Source: Collinsella sp.
GTDB taxonomy: Bacteria; Actinomycetota; Coriobacteriia; Coriobacteriales; Coriobacteriaceae
Assembly: GCA_019414025.1 (NCBI GenBank)
Contig: DXMU01000033.1
Location: 1 to 35,426 of the forward strand
DNA: 35,426 nt
Direction: 5' to 3'
In this document: positions 8,084-15,072 of the stretch, in pieces
How the letters are laid out: every line of letters begins with the position of its first letter
How positions within the stretch are numbered: position 1 is the stretch's first letter
Made by a program: the position numbers and the translations under genes
Notes under the pieces: generated by a model
The model's database searches: none
The model's input: the letters and a program-made list of their open reading frames with translations, nothing else
Told to the model about the DNA's origin: nothing

Positions 8084-8181
8084 GCCTTCTGAGACGCCGC
8101 ACCTTGACGTTCAAACCGTCGCTCGCGTACCGAAGTACGCTTCGCTCCTCTTTCACGTCAATCTGCGGCACCTCAGAAGGC
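8084..8181. repeat. 98-base intercistronic palindrome between nanK and nanE
   Basis: Nested complementary arms are present: GCCTTCTGAG (8084-8093) with CTCAGAAGGC (8172-8181), GCCGCA (8096-8101) with TGCGGC (8164-8169), and TTGACGT (8104-8110) with ACGTCAA (8155-8161). Inside them GCGTAC (8125-8130) pairs with GTACGC (8135-8140) around CGAA. ACA occurs directly on both flanks. There is no T tract, so it is not a standard terminator. It could be an mRNA-processing hairpin or a miniature inverted-repeat element. Confidence 0.8.
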
Positions 8182-8198
8182 ACACTTGGTAGTTATGT

Positions 8199-9164
8199 TT
8201 ACTTCAACGAAGCAAGAAGGTGTTCGGCGGCACCGATGAGCGGAGCATCGCCCTCCAGAGAACCGATGAGGATCGGCGTGTCCTGAAGCGGATCGAGCGC
8301 CTGGCTGGCATAGCCCTCGTGCACCGAATCCTTCCACGTCTGCGAACGCCAATCGGGACCTTGGTGAATCACGCCGCCCGAAAGCACGATGACCTCAGGG
8401 TCCAGGATGTTAGCGAGCGAGCCCAAGCTGGCCCCCAGCGCAAAGCCGGCGTCATGGATGACCTCGGTTGCCTTTGCGTCGCCCGCACGGCACAGGTCGT
8501 TCACATCGCGACCGACCGAAGGACGGCTGGGGTCGACGCGACCAAAGCGCTCATCGTACATACGACCAATGGAAGTGCCCGAAGCAACCGACTCCAGATG
8601 GCCGGAACGCCCGCAGGCGCAGGGAATGCCGGCGGCAGCCGAGCACTCGATGTGGCCCATATGACCGGCAGCACCATGGAAGCCCTGCATCACGCGGCCG
8701 TTCTCGACATATGCGCCGCCGATGCCCGTACCGATGCCAAGACACAAGACGGAGAACTTGCCCTTGCCGACGCCCCAGTGGGCCTCACCCAGAGCATGAG
8801 CCTGCACGTCGCCTACGACGGCAACGGGAAGACCGAGGTCCTCGCGCAGGCGCGGCCCCAACTGAACGCCGGACCAGCCGGGCATGATCTCGTTGGCATA
8901 CGCGATGGCGCCCGTCTTGGGATCGACGACGCCGGCGGCACCGATGCCGACGCCAAGGACCTCGACATCGGGATTCGCCTCGAGAGCAGCCTTGATGGAC
9001 GCCTCGATACGCTGGAAGACGGCCTCGCCGCCCTCTTGGGCCTCAGTGGGAACCTCGGCCTCAAAAACGGGATGAGGCACGCTGCCGTCAGCCGGGTACT
9101 CCATGATGGCAGTCGCGATCTTAGTTCCGCCGATATCGACAGAGCAGACGTACTTGTTCTCCAT
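8199..9164 (-). CDS. nanK: ROK-family sugar kinase, probable N-acetylmannosamine kinase
   Basis: The product is an ATP-dependent sugar kinase of the ROK family, with 321 residues. Visible elements are the N-terminal phosphate loop SVDIGGTK (8-15), the catalytic Asp119 in VVGDVQAHALGEA, and the LGIGTGIGGA loop. The zinc region is GHIEC followed by PCACGRSGHLE, where the third cysteine of the usual CxCGxxGCxE motif is His189. The assignment to ManNAc comes from its position between nanA and nanE; glucokinase-like specificity cannot be excluded by sequence alone. The start has AAGGAGAGCGAC before the ATG; a longer in-frame form was rejected. Large hairpins flank the gene on both sides. Confidence 0.85.
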   Translation of the reverse strand: MENKYVCSVDIGGTKIATAIMEYPADGSVPHPVFEAEVPTEAQEGGEAVFQRIEASIKAALEANPDVEVLGVGIGAAGVVDPKTGAIAYANEIMPGWSGVQLGPRLREDLGLPVAVVGDVQAHALGEAHWGVGKGKFSVLCLGIGTGIGGAYVENGRVMQGFHGAAGHMGHIECSAAAGIPCACGRSGHLESVASGTSIGRMYDERFGRVDPSRPSVGRDVNDLCRAGDAKATEVIHDAGFALGASLGSLANILDPEVIVLSGGVIHQGPDWRSQTWKDSVHEGYASQALDPLQDTPILIGSLEGDAPLIGAAEHLLASLK

Positions 9165-9228
9165 GTCGCTCTCCTTAGGAGATAAAAACAACTACAGGAA
9201 ATGAAGGCGGTGTTATCGCCGCAACTCA

Positions 9229-9338
9229 GTAAAGGTTTCCCAGGTGCCCGAGGTTGGGGTGAAAGTGGTCGGGCGTTGACCTAATGGGTCACGCCCGACC
9301 ACTTGAGCCCCAAGATCGGGTGCCTGGGGAAGCTTTAC
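9229..9338. repeat. 110-base near-perfect hairpin between nanA and nanK
   Basis: Consecutive arms are GTAAAG (9229-9234) with CTTTAC (9333-9338), then 9236-9251 with 9316-9331 (TTTCCCAGG side, with G-T pairs). TTGGGG (9254-9259) pairs with CCCCAA (9308-9313), 9263-9276 with 9291-9304 (14 bp perfect), and GACC (9278-9281) with GGTC (9287-9290). About 44 of roughly 50 positions pair. The structure includes the nanA stop codon. No T tract follows on either strand. It is a likely RNase III-type processing or 3'-end-stabilising element, or a mobile palindrome. Confidence 0.85.
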
Positions 9339-10255
9339 AGGAGACCGTTGTCCTGGAGGACCTTCTTAATCGCCTCGACGTTCTCGCCGGTCATGGCCTT
9401 CACCGGGCGCGGCATGGTCGGGCTGTCGAAGATGCCCATGAGGTTCATAGCGGTCTTGAAGGCGCCGACGCCACCGGCATAGCCCTGGACGCCCGAGGTG
9501 ACATCCCAGATGTGCGAAATCTCATTGAGGCGATCCTGCTCGGCCTTGACGGTAGCCCAGTCACCAGCCTGAGCGGCCTTCCACTGACGCACGTAGCCCT
9601 CGGGCTCAACGTTGGCGAGACCCGGGACGGAACCGTCGGCGCCACCGAGGTAGGCGCCGTCGACAACAACCTCGTGACCGGTGAGAATGCTCATCGGATG
9701 GCCGTTCTTCTCGTTCTCCTGAACGAGGTAGCGGAACGAGATGTCATCACCCGAGGAATCCTTGACGCCAGCAAGGACGCCCTCGGCGCCGAGCTTGGCA
9801 AGGAGCTTCCAGGGGAGCTTGGTGTGAACGCAGACGGGAATGTCATAGGCGAAGATGGGCAGGTCAAGCTCCTCGTGCAGGATACGGAAGTGCTCCTCGA
9901 CCTCGGTCATGCCCTGCAGGGCATAGAACGGGCAGGTGGCGACGAGGGCATCGGCGCCCAGCTCCTGGGCGACCTTGCCGTGCTCAATCATGCGCTCGGT
10001 CTCGGTATCGATGATGCCGACCAGAACAGGCACACGGTGGTCGACGATACGAACGGCCTCGGCGATAATCTGGCGACGGCGCTCGTCGGTGGAGAAGACG
10101 ACCTCGCCCGAGGATCCCAAGAAGAACAGGCCATCGACGCCGGCATCGATCATGCGGTTGATGCTGCGCTCAAAGGAGGCAACGTCGAGCTGGTGATCTT
10201 CGGTATCGGGAACAACGACGGGAGGGATAACGCCGGTGAATTTCTGAGTTGCCAC
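9335..10255 (-). CDS. nanA: N-acetylneuraminate lyase (DHDPS/NAL family)
   Basis: This class I aldolase is proposed to cleave Neu5Ac to ManNAc and pyruvate. The 306-residue product fits the family, with Tyr137 in AYDIP and the Schiff-base Lys165 in GVKDSS, the same numbering as E. coli NanA. The pyruvate-carboxylate loop is GSSGE (47-51); canonical lyases have GSTGE and dihydrodipicolinate synthases GTTGE, so the substrate is not fixed by sequence. Neighbouring nanK and nanE argue for the lyase. The start is GTG at 10255, preceded by TAAGGAG at ideal spacing; an upstream ATG at 10339 would add 28 unrelated residues. The stop codon lies inside the large hairpin. Confidence 0.85.
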   Translation of the reverse strand: MATQKFTGVIPPVVVPDTEDHQLDVASFERSINRMIDAGVDGLFFLGSSGEVVFSTDERRRQIIAEAVRIVDHRVPVLVGIIDTETERMIEHGKVAQELGADALVATCPFYALQGMTEVEEHFRILHEELDLPIFAYDIPVCVHTKLPWKLLAKLGAEGVLAGVKDSSGDDISFRYLVQENEKNGHPMSILTGHEVVVDGAYLGGADGSVPGLANVEPEGYVRQWKAAQAGDWATVKAEQDRLNEISHIWDVTSGVQGYAGGVGAFKTAMNLMGIFDSPTMPRPVKAMTGENVEAIKKVLQDNGLL

Positions 10256-10323
10256 AAGAATCTCCTTAGTTGTCTGGCGGGCGGCCCTATGCCACCCACT
10301 CTTGTTGGCAGTGTCCAGGCCGT

Positions 10324-11175
10324 CTAGGCCAAAGAACACGAGTAGAACGTTTGGTTAAAAAAGTCGACGACTTCGTTTTCGAACGCATTGATGCGCTCGT
10401 GAGCGTATTTTGCATAGATGATATGCCTCCGGTCACACTCAAGACCGTTGAATACGGCAAACTGATCCTTAGGATCGCTCACGGTATCCATAAGCGATGT
10501 GCCCATGAGCACCGATCCGCGCACCCGAGACGACAGCGCCTCGAGGCCACCAGGAAACGGATTGGCAACCGCCGTGCAGGCGAGGCCCCGCTCGTCCAGA
10601 GCAGAAACCGCCAGCGCGACTCCGCCGCCAAGGCCCTCGCCCCATGCAAAGATGCGGTCGGGGTCCATGCCATCAAGATTGCGCGCCACCTTCGCCAGCG
10701 CGCAACCCCAACGGACGCGCTCGACAAAAGCGGGCGAAGCAATCCCCCGCCGCAGGTCGTCCGCACCAGCAACATCGTCATCCAGCGCAAGAACGGCATA
10801 CCCCATGGCGGCAAATCTCGTCATGTGATGCCAGCCGCGCACAGGCCGATCGATGTCGTGGAACATCAGGCACAACGGCACGCGCTCAGATACTCGGGCA
10901 CGACCGACAGGCTCGATCAAACGAGCGTGAATCGCATCGTCACCGAGCTCAAAGGAGACCTCCGAGTAACGGGCGCAGGGGTTAACAAAGTCAATCGCCG
11001 TTATGGCCAGGCCTTGAATCTCAAGATTCGAAGCGCATGTCTCTAAATCAGAAACATCTGCTTGGACATCACCGCGCCAGTCCCGATATTCTGCGAGCCT
11101 TGACGAAACCGTTCCAGGAATTCCCACGAGTCCGGGGACAATCAGCTCGTCAACATTGCTCTCGCACTTAGACAT
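10324..11175 (-). CDS. AXE1-like alpha/beta-hydrolase paralogue lacking the nucleophile
   Basis: This 283-residue protein is a divergent relative of the upstream AXE1 esterase. Where the active copy has GASQGGG, this one reads GEGLGGG at 179-185, so the catalytic serine is a glycine (Gly181). The equivalents of the acid (Asp230 in MGTSLMDTVSDP) and base (His259 in YAHER) remain. The oxyanion-region motif HGYPG has become HDIDR, and a segment of about 40 residues is missing. It is probably not an esterase; a binding or regulatory role is conceivable. The reading frame is intact with a good GGAGG ribosome site, and its ATG overlaps the previous stop by 8 bases (ATGTCTAA), so it is actively translated rather than a decayed pseudogene. 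Confidence 0.8.
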   Translation of the reverse strand: MSKCESNVDELIVPGLVGIPGTVSSRLAEYRDWRGDVQADVSDLETCASNLEIQGLAITAIDFVNPCARYSEVSFELGDDAIHARLIEPVGRARVSERVPLCLMFHDIDRPVRGWHHMTRFAAMGYAVLALDDDVAGADDLRRGIASPAFVERVRWGCALAKVARNLDGMDPDRIFAWGEGLGGGVALAVSALDERGLACTAVANPFPGGLEALSSRVRGSVLMGTSLMDTVSDPKDQFAVFNGLECDRRHIIYAKYAHERINAFENEVVDFFNQTFYSCSLA

Positions 11176-12145
11176 GAGCCTCCCCTCCCTTGCAGAAAAA
11201 CGGAATGATCAGATCGTCAAAATCCTGAATCTCCTCGTGGCCAAAGTCTTCAAAGAACTCATGACGCTTTTCGCAGGTCAGGTTGTTATAGACCGCAAAC
11301 TGCGTCGCTGGCGGACAGACGATATCGGCTGTGCCAGTGCCAAACAGCACGGGGCATTCGACCATAGGGGCAAAGTTCTTGGAATCGAAGTACGCCAGCT
11401 TGGCATAGGCTTCGTCAATACGAGTCGAGTCCTCGTCAAACCAGCGAGACCAATAGCGCAGGCCCTCGTAGGCAATGTCGTCGGCATCCAAATCCCAGAC
11501 CAGGCGGAAATCTGACAGGAAGGGATAGAGGATGGCGGCACGATTGATAAGCTCGCTGTTAAGCGCACAGGTCGCAATGCCCAAACCGCCGCCCTGCGAC
11601 GCACCGTTCACAAACACACGCGCAAGATCGATGCCCTCGAGCTTGCGAACGATGCGGCACAGGATGCGAATATCTTGGTGCAAGCGGACATAGTAGAGGT
11701 TGACCGGGTCGCCGTCGATACCGGCGACGATATGACCGGCAACCGTTGTGCCCTCAAATCCACCAATGTCCTCGGAGGGACCTCCTTGACCGGGGCAGTC
11801 GAGGGCGATGAGTGCCATGCCCATGCCCGCAAACGACGCCTGCTCAAACCAGCTGCGGCTTGCACCCGGATACCCATGGAACTGAAGTACCAATGGCACG
11901 GGCTCGTCCGAGACGGGTTTAAGGTACTTGGCATGCAGGCGCGCGCCACACATGCCGGTATACCAGAGGTCGAAAAGCTGGCAGGTCGCGGCATCGGCGA
12001 CCGATGCCGTCTCGATCGCATAGTCAAGCCCGACGGCGTCGGCCTCGGCCATGCGATCCTTCCAAAAGAGATCGAAATCTGATGGACGGGGCATGGCGCC
12101 TCGGTATTCACCAAATTGATGTTGTAGCTCCTGAGCACTTGGCAT
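11168..12145 (-). CDS. AXE1-family acetylesterase (acetyl xylan esterase/cephalosporin C deacetylase type)
   Basis: Members of this family remove acetyl groups from sugars. The 325-residue protein has the family N terminus (EYRGAMPRPSDFDLFW), the oxyanion motif HGYPG, ALDCPGQGG, and a complete triad: Ser183 in NGASQGGG, Asp274 in GTADIVCPP and His303 in DFGHEE. No signal peptide is present, so it acts in the cytoplasm on imported sugars. AXE1 genes also occur beside sialidase/nan genes in Streptococcus pneumoniae, so deacetylation of O-acetylated sialic acid or ManNAc is a reasonable inference. The start at 12145 was preferred over a TTG five codons earlier; the ribosome site AAAGG lies rather far upstream (15 bases). 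Confidence 0.88.
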   Translation of the reverse strand: MPSAQELQHQFGEYRGAMPRPSDFDLFWKDRMAEADAVGLDYAIETASVADAATCQLFDLWYTGMCGARLHAKYLKPVSDEPVPLVLQFHGYPGASRSWFEQASFAGMGMALIALDCPGQGGPSEDIGGFEGTTVAGHIVAGIDGDPVNLYYVRLHQDIRILCRIVRKLEGIDLARVFVNGASQGGGLGIATCALNSELINRAAILYPFLSDFRLVWDLDADDIAYEGLRYWSRWFDEDSTRIDEAYAKLAYFDSKNFAPMVECPVLFGTGTADIVCPPATQFAVYNNLTCEKRHEFFEDFGHEEIQDFDDLIIPFFCKGGEAHV

Positions 12146-12181
12146 GGCTCGTGAACCCAACCTTTCGAAATCGCAACGGAG

Positions 12182-12209
12182 GTGCGCCCGGCAAGGGAAC
12201 CGGGCGCAC
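12182..12209 (-). other. intercistronic hairpin after the satD-like gene
   Basis: GTGCGCCCGG (12182-12191) and CCGGGCGCAC (12200-12209) form a 10-bp perfect stem with an 8-base loop, 16 bases beyond the ATPase stop. No T tract follows on the minus strand, so a message-stabilising or partial-termination role is more likely than full termination. Confidence 0.7.
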
Positions 12210-12225
12210 GGGAGGGAAAGCGAGG

Positions 12226-13053
12226 CTACTCGCCGAGCTTGGGATGCAGCAGCGACGGCGCAGCGCCGAGCAGCATCTTGGTGTAGGGGTCCTGGGGGTG
12301 CTGGAAGACCTGCTTGGCCTCGCCCTGCTCGACGATCCTGCCGCCATTCATAACGATGATGTCGTCAGAGATATAGCGGACCGTCTGGATGTCATGGCTG
12401 ATGAACACCATGGCCAGGCCGAGCTCCTTCTTAAGGTCGGTCAACAGGTTCAGAATCTGTGCGCGGACCGAAACGTCCAGAGCCGAGGTGGGCTCGTCGG
12501 CGATGATGGCATCGGGGTTCAGCGACAGGGCACGGGCAATTGCGACGCGCTGACGCTGGCCGCCCGAAAGCTGACCGGGAAGAACCTCGGCAGCGGAGCT
12601 GGGCAGACCGGTGAGCTCCAGGAGCTCCTTGACGCGCTTCTCCTGCTCGGCCTCGGTACCCAGGTTGTGGACGCGCATGGGGTCGAGCAGCTGCTCGCGA
12701 ACGACCATGCGGGGATTGAGCGCCGTGGCCGGGTTCTGGAACACGACCGAGATGACGCGACCCATGTGGCGACGGTCCTCGGCGGTACGTTTGGTAACGT
12801 CCTTGCCCTTAAAGTAGACCTTGCCGCTCGTGGGGGCCTGCAGGCCGCACATGACGTTGGCGGTGGTGGACTTACCGCAACCGGACTCGCCGACGATGCC
12901 GATCGTCTGACCGGGCATGAGCTTAATCGTTACACCCTGGACGGCGTGAACCAGGTTGGGGTGCAGAATCGAGCCGGTACGGGTCCTAAAGGTGACGTGG
13001 ACGTCATCAAGGAAGATGATCGGCTCGACGCCGTTGACTGCGGTCTCGCTCAT
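12226..13053 (-). CDS. satD: ABC transporter ATPase, SatD/DppF type
   Basis: This is the second nucleotide-binding subunit of the importer. The 275-residue protein has Walker A GESGCGKST (55-63), the Q-loop in VVFQNPATALNP, signature LSGGQRQR, Walker B AIIADEPTSALD and the H-loop FISHD. The C-terminal HPQDPYTKMLL stretch is typical of oligopeptide/dipeptide-class ATPases. The ATG directly abuts the stop of the upstream fusion gene (TAG then ATG), and its GGAGGTGAT ribosome site lies within that gene's last codons. By sequence alone it would be called oligopeptide transport. The sialate assignment rests on the nan genes downstream and the fused partner. Confidence 0.82.
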   Translation of the reverse strand: MSETAVNGVEPIIFLDDVHVTFRTRTGSILHPNLVHAVQGVTIKLMPGQTIGIVGESGCGKSTTANVMCGLQAPTSGKVYFKGKDVTKRTAEDRRHMGRVISVVFQNPATALNPRMVVREQLLDPMRVHNLGTEAEQEKRVKELLELTGLPSSAAEVLPGQLSGGQRQRVAIARALSLNPDAIIADEPTSALDVSVRAQILNLLTDLKKELGLAMVFISHDIQTVRYISDDIIVMNGGRIVEQGEAKQVFQHPQDPYTKMLLGAAPSLLHPKLGE

Positions 13054-15069
13054 CTACATCACCTCCGCGTGAGGGGTCAAACCATTTGCCTTGAGCACCT
13101 CGTCGGGGAGCTCGGAATAGAAGTGCTCGGTGCCGGGCACGCGCTTGAAGACCGGACGGGTGTCCAGGCCAATACGCGGATGGCTCGAGCGGGGCGCGAA
13201 GCGATCGCCCTTGGGGAAATCGCGCGGGCTCGGAACGGCGCCGGGCACCTGGTGCAGGCGACCCGAACCGCTCTCGATGGACAGAACGGAACCCAGAAGA
13301 CCGCGGGTGTACTCGTGGATCGGGTTGGTAAGCAGCTCCTTGGTGGGTGCCTGCTCGATAACCTGGCCAGCGTACATAACCGTGATGTTATGGGCAACCT
13401 CGGCGACCAGAGCCAGGTCATGCGAAACAAAGATCATGGCAAAGCCGAGCTTGGCCTGAAGATCGTTGAGCAGCTTGATGACCTGCTTCTGGACGGTAAC
13501 GTCCAGAGCGGTCGTGGGCTCGTCGCAGATGACCAGCTTGGGGTCGCGGGTAAGGGCCATAGCGATCAGGACACGCTGACGCTGGCCGCCGGAAAGCTCG
13601 TGCGGATAGCTCTCGAGCGTGCGCTTGGGATCGAGGCCGACGAGCTCCAGGAGCTCCTCGGCGCTGCGGGTTCCGCCGCGCTTGGTGAGCTGCTTCATCT
13701 GGGCAGAGATGAGCATGGAGGGATTAAGCGAGGACAGGGCGTCCTGATAGACCATAGCGATATCGGTACCGCGCAGGCCGAACCACTCCTTCTTGCTCAT
13801 CTTGAGCAGGTCGCGACCCTCCCAGAGAACCTCGCCGGAAAGATGCTCGTCATCGTCGGTCAGGCCCATGATGGCCAGCGTGGTGATGGACTTACCGCAA
13901 CCGGACTCGCCCACCAGGCCCATGGTCTGACCAGGACGAACGTCAAAGTTGACATGGTCGACGACGTTGATATCACCGTGATGCTCAAACTGGATGCAGA
14001 AGTCACGGACCGAGAGAATCGGCTCAACGGACTCGTCGGGCACGTGGCGATCGTCACGCTTGAGCTCGACATCGCGCAGGGCGCCAAGGCGAGCGGAGAG
14101 GGACTGGGCCTGCTCCTTGTAGGCGCGAACGGGGTCGGAGACCAGCAGGTCGGCCTCGCGACGCTTGGAGGAATCGGTAGGATCCAGGGCAGCGGAGGGA
14201 GCAGCGGCCATGGCGTCGGTAATGCCCTCGGAGAGGATGTTGAGCGCCAGGCAGGTGATCATGATGGCTAGGCCCGGGAACAGCGCCTGCCACCAACGGC
14301 CGGCGAGCACGCCGCCGCGGGCGTCGGCGAGGATGTTGCCCCAGGTAGCGGTGGGCTCCTGGATACCAGCGCCGATGAAGGTCAGCGAGGCCTCGAAGAT
14401 GATGGCGTCGGCGACCAGGGTAACGGTGAAGACCATGATCGGGGCGATGCAGTTACGCAGAACATGCTTGATCAAAATCCACGGAGCCTTGGCGCCGGAA
14501 ACGATGACCGCGCGGACATAGTCCTCGCCGTACTCGGACACGATATTGGCGCGTACGATACGGGCAATCTGCGGAGTGTACATAAAGCCGATGGCGAAGA
14601 TGATCGACGGCACGGAGTTGCCCAGGATGGAGACGAAGACGGCCGCGAGGGCGATGCCCGGGATGGACATGATGATGTCCAAGATACGCATGATCGTCTC
14701 GGAGACGGCCTTGCGCGAAACCGCTGCAAGGGCGCCCACGACCGAGCCGCAGACCAGAGCCATGGCGGTGGCGCCAAAGCCGATAATCAGCGAGTAACGA
14801 CCACCGTAGAGCATACGCGACAGAATGTCGCGACCCTTATCGTCGGTACCGAAGATAAATCCGTTGCCGGGAGCCTGGCGAGCCGTAAAGATCTCGACCG
14901 GGCTATAGGGGGCAAGAAGGGGCGCCAGAATCGCAGTCAGGGCGACCAGCACCAGCACGACGGCGGCAATCTTAGAAGACAGCGTCATCTTCTTCCAGCC
15001 ACCGAGCTTGAGCCCCTTGGAGGCAGCCTTCTCGAGCTGCTCGGTTTGCTTCTCTCGAATCTTTACCAT
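13054..15069 (-). CDS. satC: ABC transporter permease-ATPase fusion, SatC type
   Basis: A single 671-residue chain joins a DppC-like permease (1-290) to a DppD-like ATPase (about 350-600). The permease half has a leading hydrophobic segment (about 33-54), the FGTDDKGRDILSRMLYGGR motif and an EAA loop around 181-210. A hydrophilic linker (about 290-349) precedes Walker A GESGCGKS (387-394), signature LSGGQ (492-496), Walker B VICDEP (513-518) and His550. The C-terminal tail is of the oligopeptide-ATPase kind. The frame is continuous, so this is a true fusion. Haemophilus ducreyi SatC is the known precedent for such a fusion in sialic-acid uptake. It starts 3 bases after the satB stop. Confidence 0.87.
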   Translation of the reverse strand: MVKIREKQTEQLEKAASKGLKLGGWKKMTLSSKIAAVVLVLVALTAILAPLLAPYSPVEIFTARQAPGNGFIFGTDDKGRDILSRMLYGGRYSLIIGFGATAMALVCGSVVGALAAVSRKAVSETIMRILDIIMSIPGIALAAVFVSILGNSVPSIIFAIGFMYTPQIARIVRANIVSEYGEDYVRAVIVSGAKAPWILIKHVLRNCIAPIMVFTVTLVADAIIFEASLTFIGAGIQEPTATWGNILADARGGVLAGRWWQALFPGLAIMITCLALNILSEGITDAMAAAPSAALDPTDSSKRREADLLVSDPVRAYKEQAQSLSARLGALRDVELKRDDRHVPDESVEPILSVRDFCIQFEHHGDINVVDHVNFDVRPGQTMGLVGESGCGKSITTLAIMGLTDDDEHLSGEVLWEGRDLLKMSKKEWFGLRGTDIAMVYQDALSSLNPSMLISAQMKQLTKRGGTRSAEELLELVGLDPKRTLESYPHELSGGQRQRVLIAMALTRDPKLVICDEPTTALDVTVQKQVIKLLNDLQAKLGFAMIFVSHDLALVAEVAHNITVMYAGQVIEQAPTKELLTNPIHEYTRGLLGSVLSIESGSGRLHQVPGAVPSPRDFPKGDRFAPRSSHPRIGLDTRPVFKRVPGTEHFYSELPDEVLKANGLTPHAEVM

Positions 15070-15072
15070 AAT

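Noticed and set aside
8059..8198. Riboswitch in the nanK-nanE gap
   Set aside because: The structure is a single long palindrome without a recognisable aptamer core or switching terminator.
9229..9338. Simple rho-independent terminator after nanA
   Set aside because: The stem is far longer than usual and no T tract follows on either strand.
10324..11175. Pseudogene call for the second AXE1-like gene
   Set aside because: The catalytic Ser is lost, but there is no frameshift or internal stop, the ribosome site is good and translation is coupled, so it is listed as a coding pseudoenzyme.
12004..14271. 755-codon open frame on the plus strand across the transporter ATPases
   Set aside because: It is antisense to the satD and satC frames, which have full ABC motifs. 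The plus-strand translation is Gly/Leu/Asp-rich without recognisable domains, an effect of GC-rich third positions.
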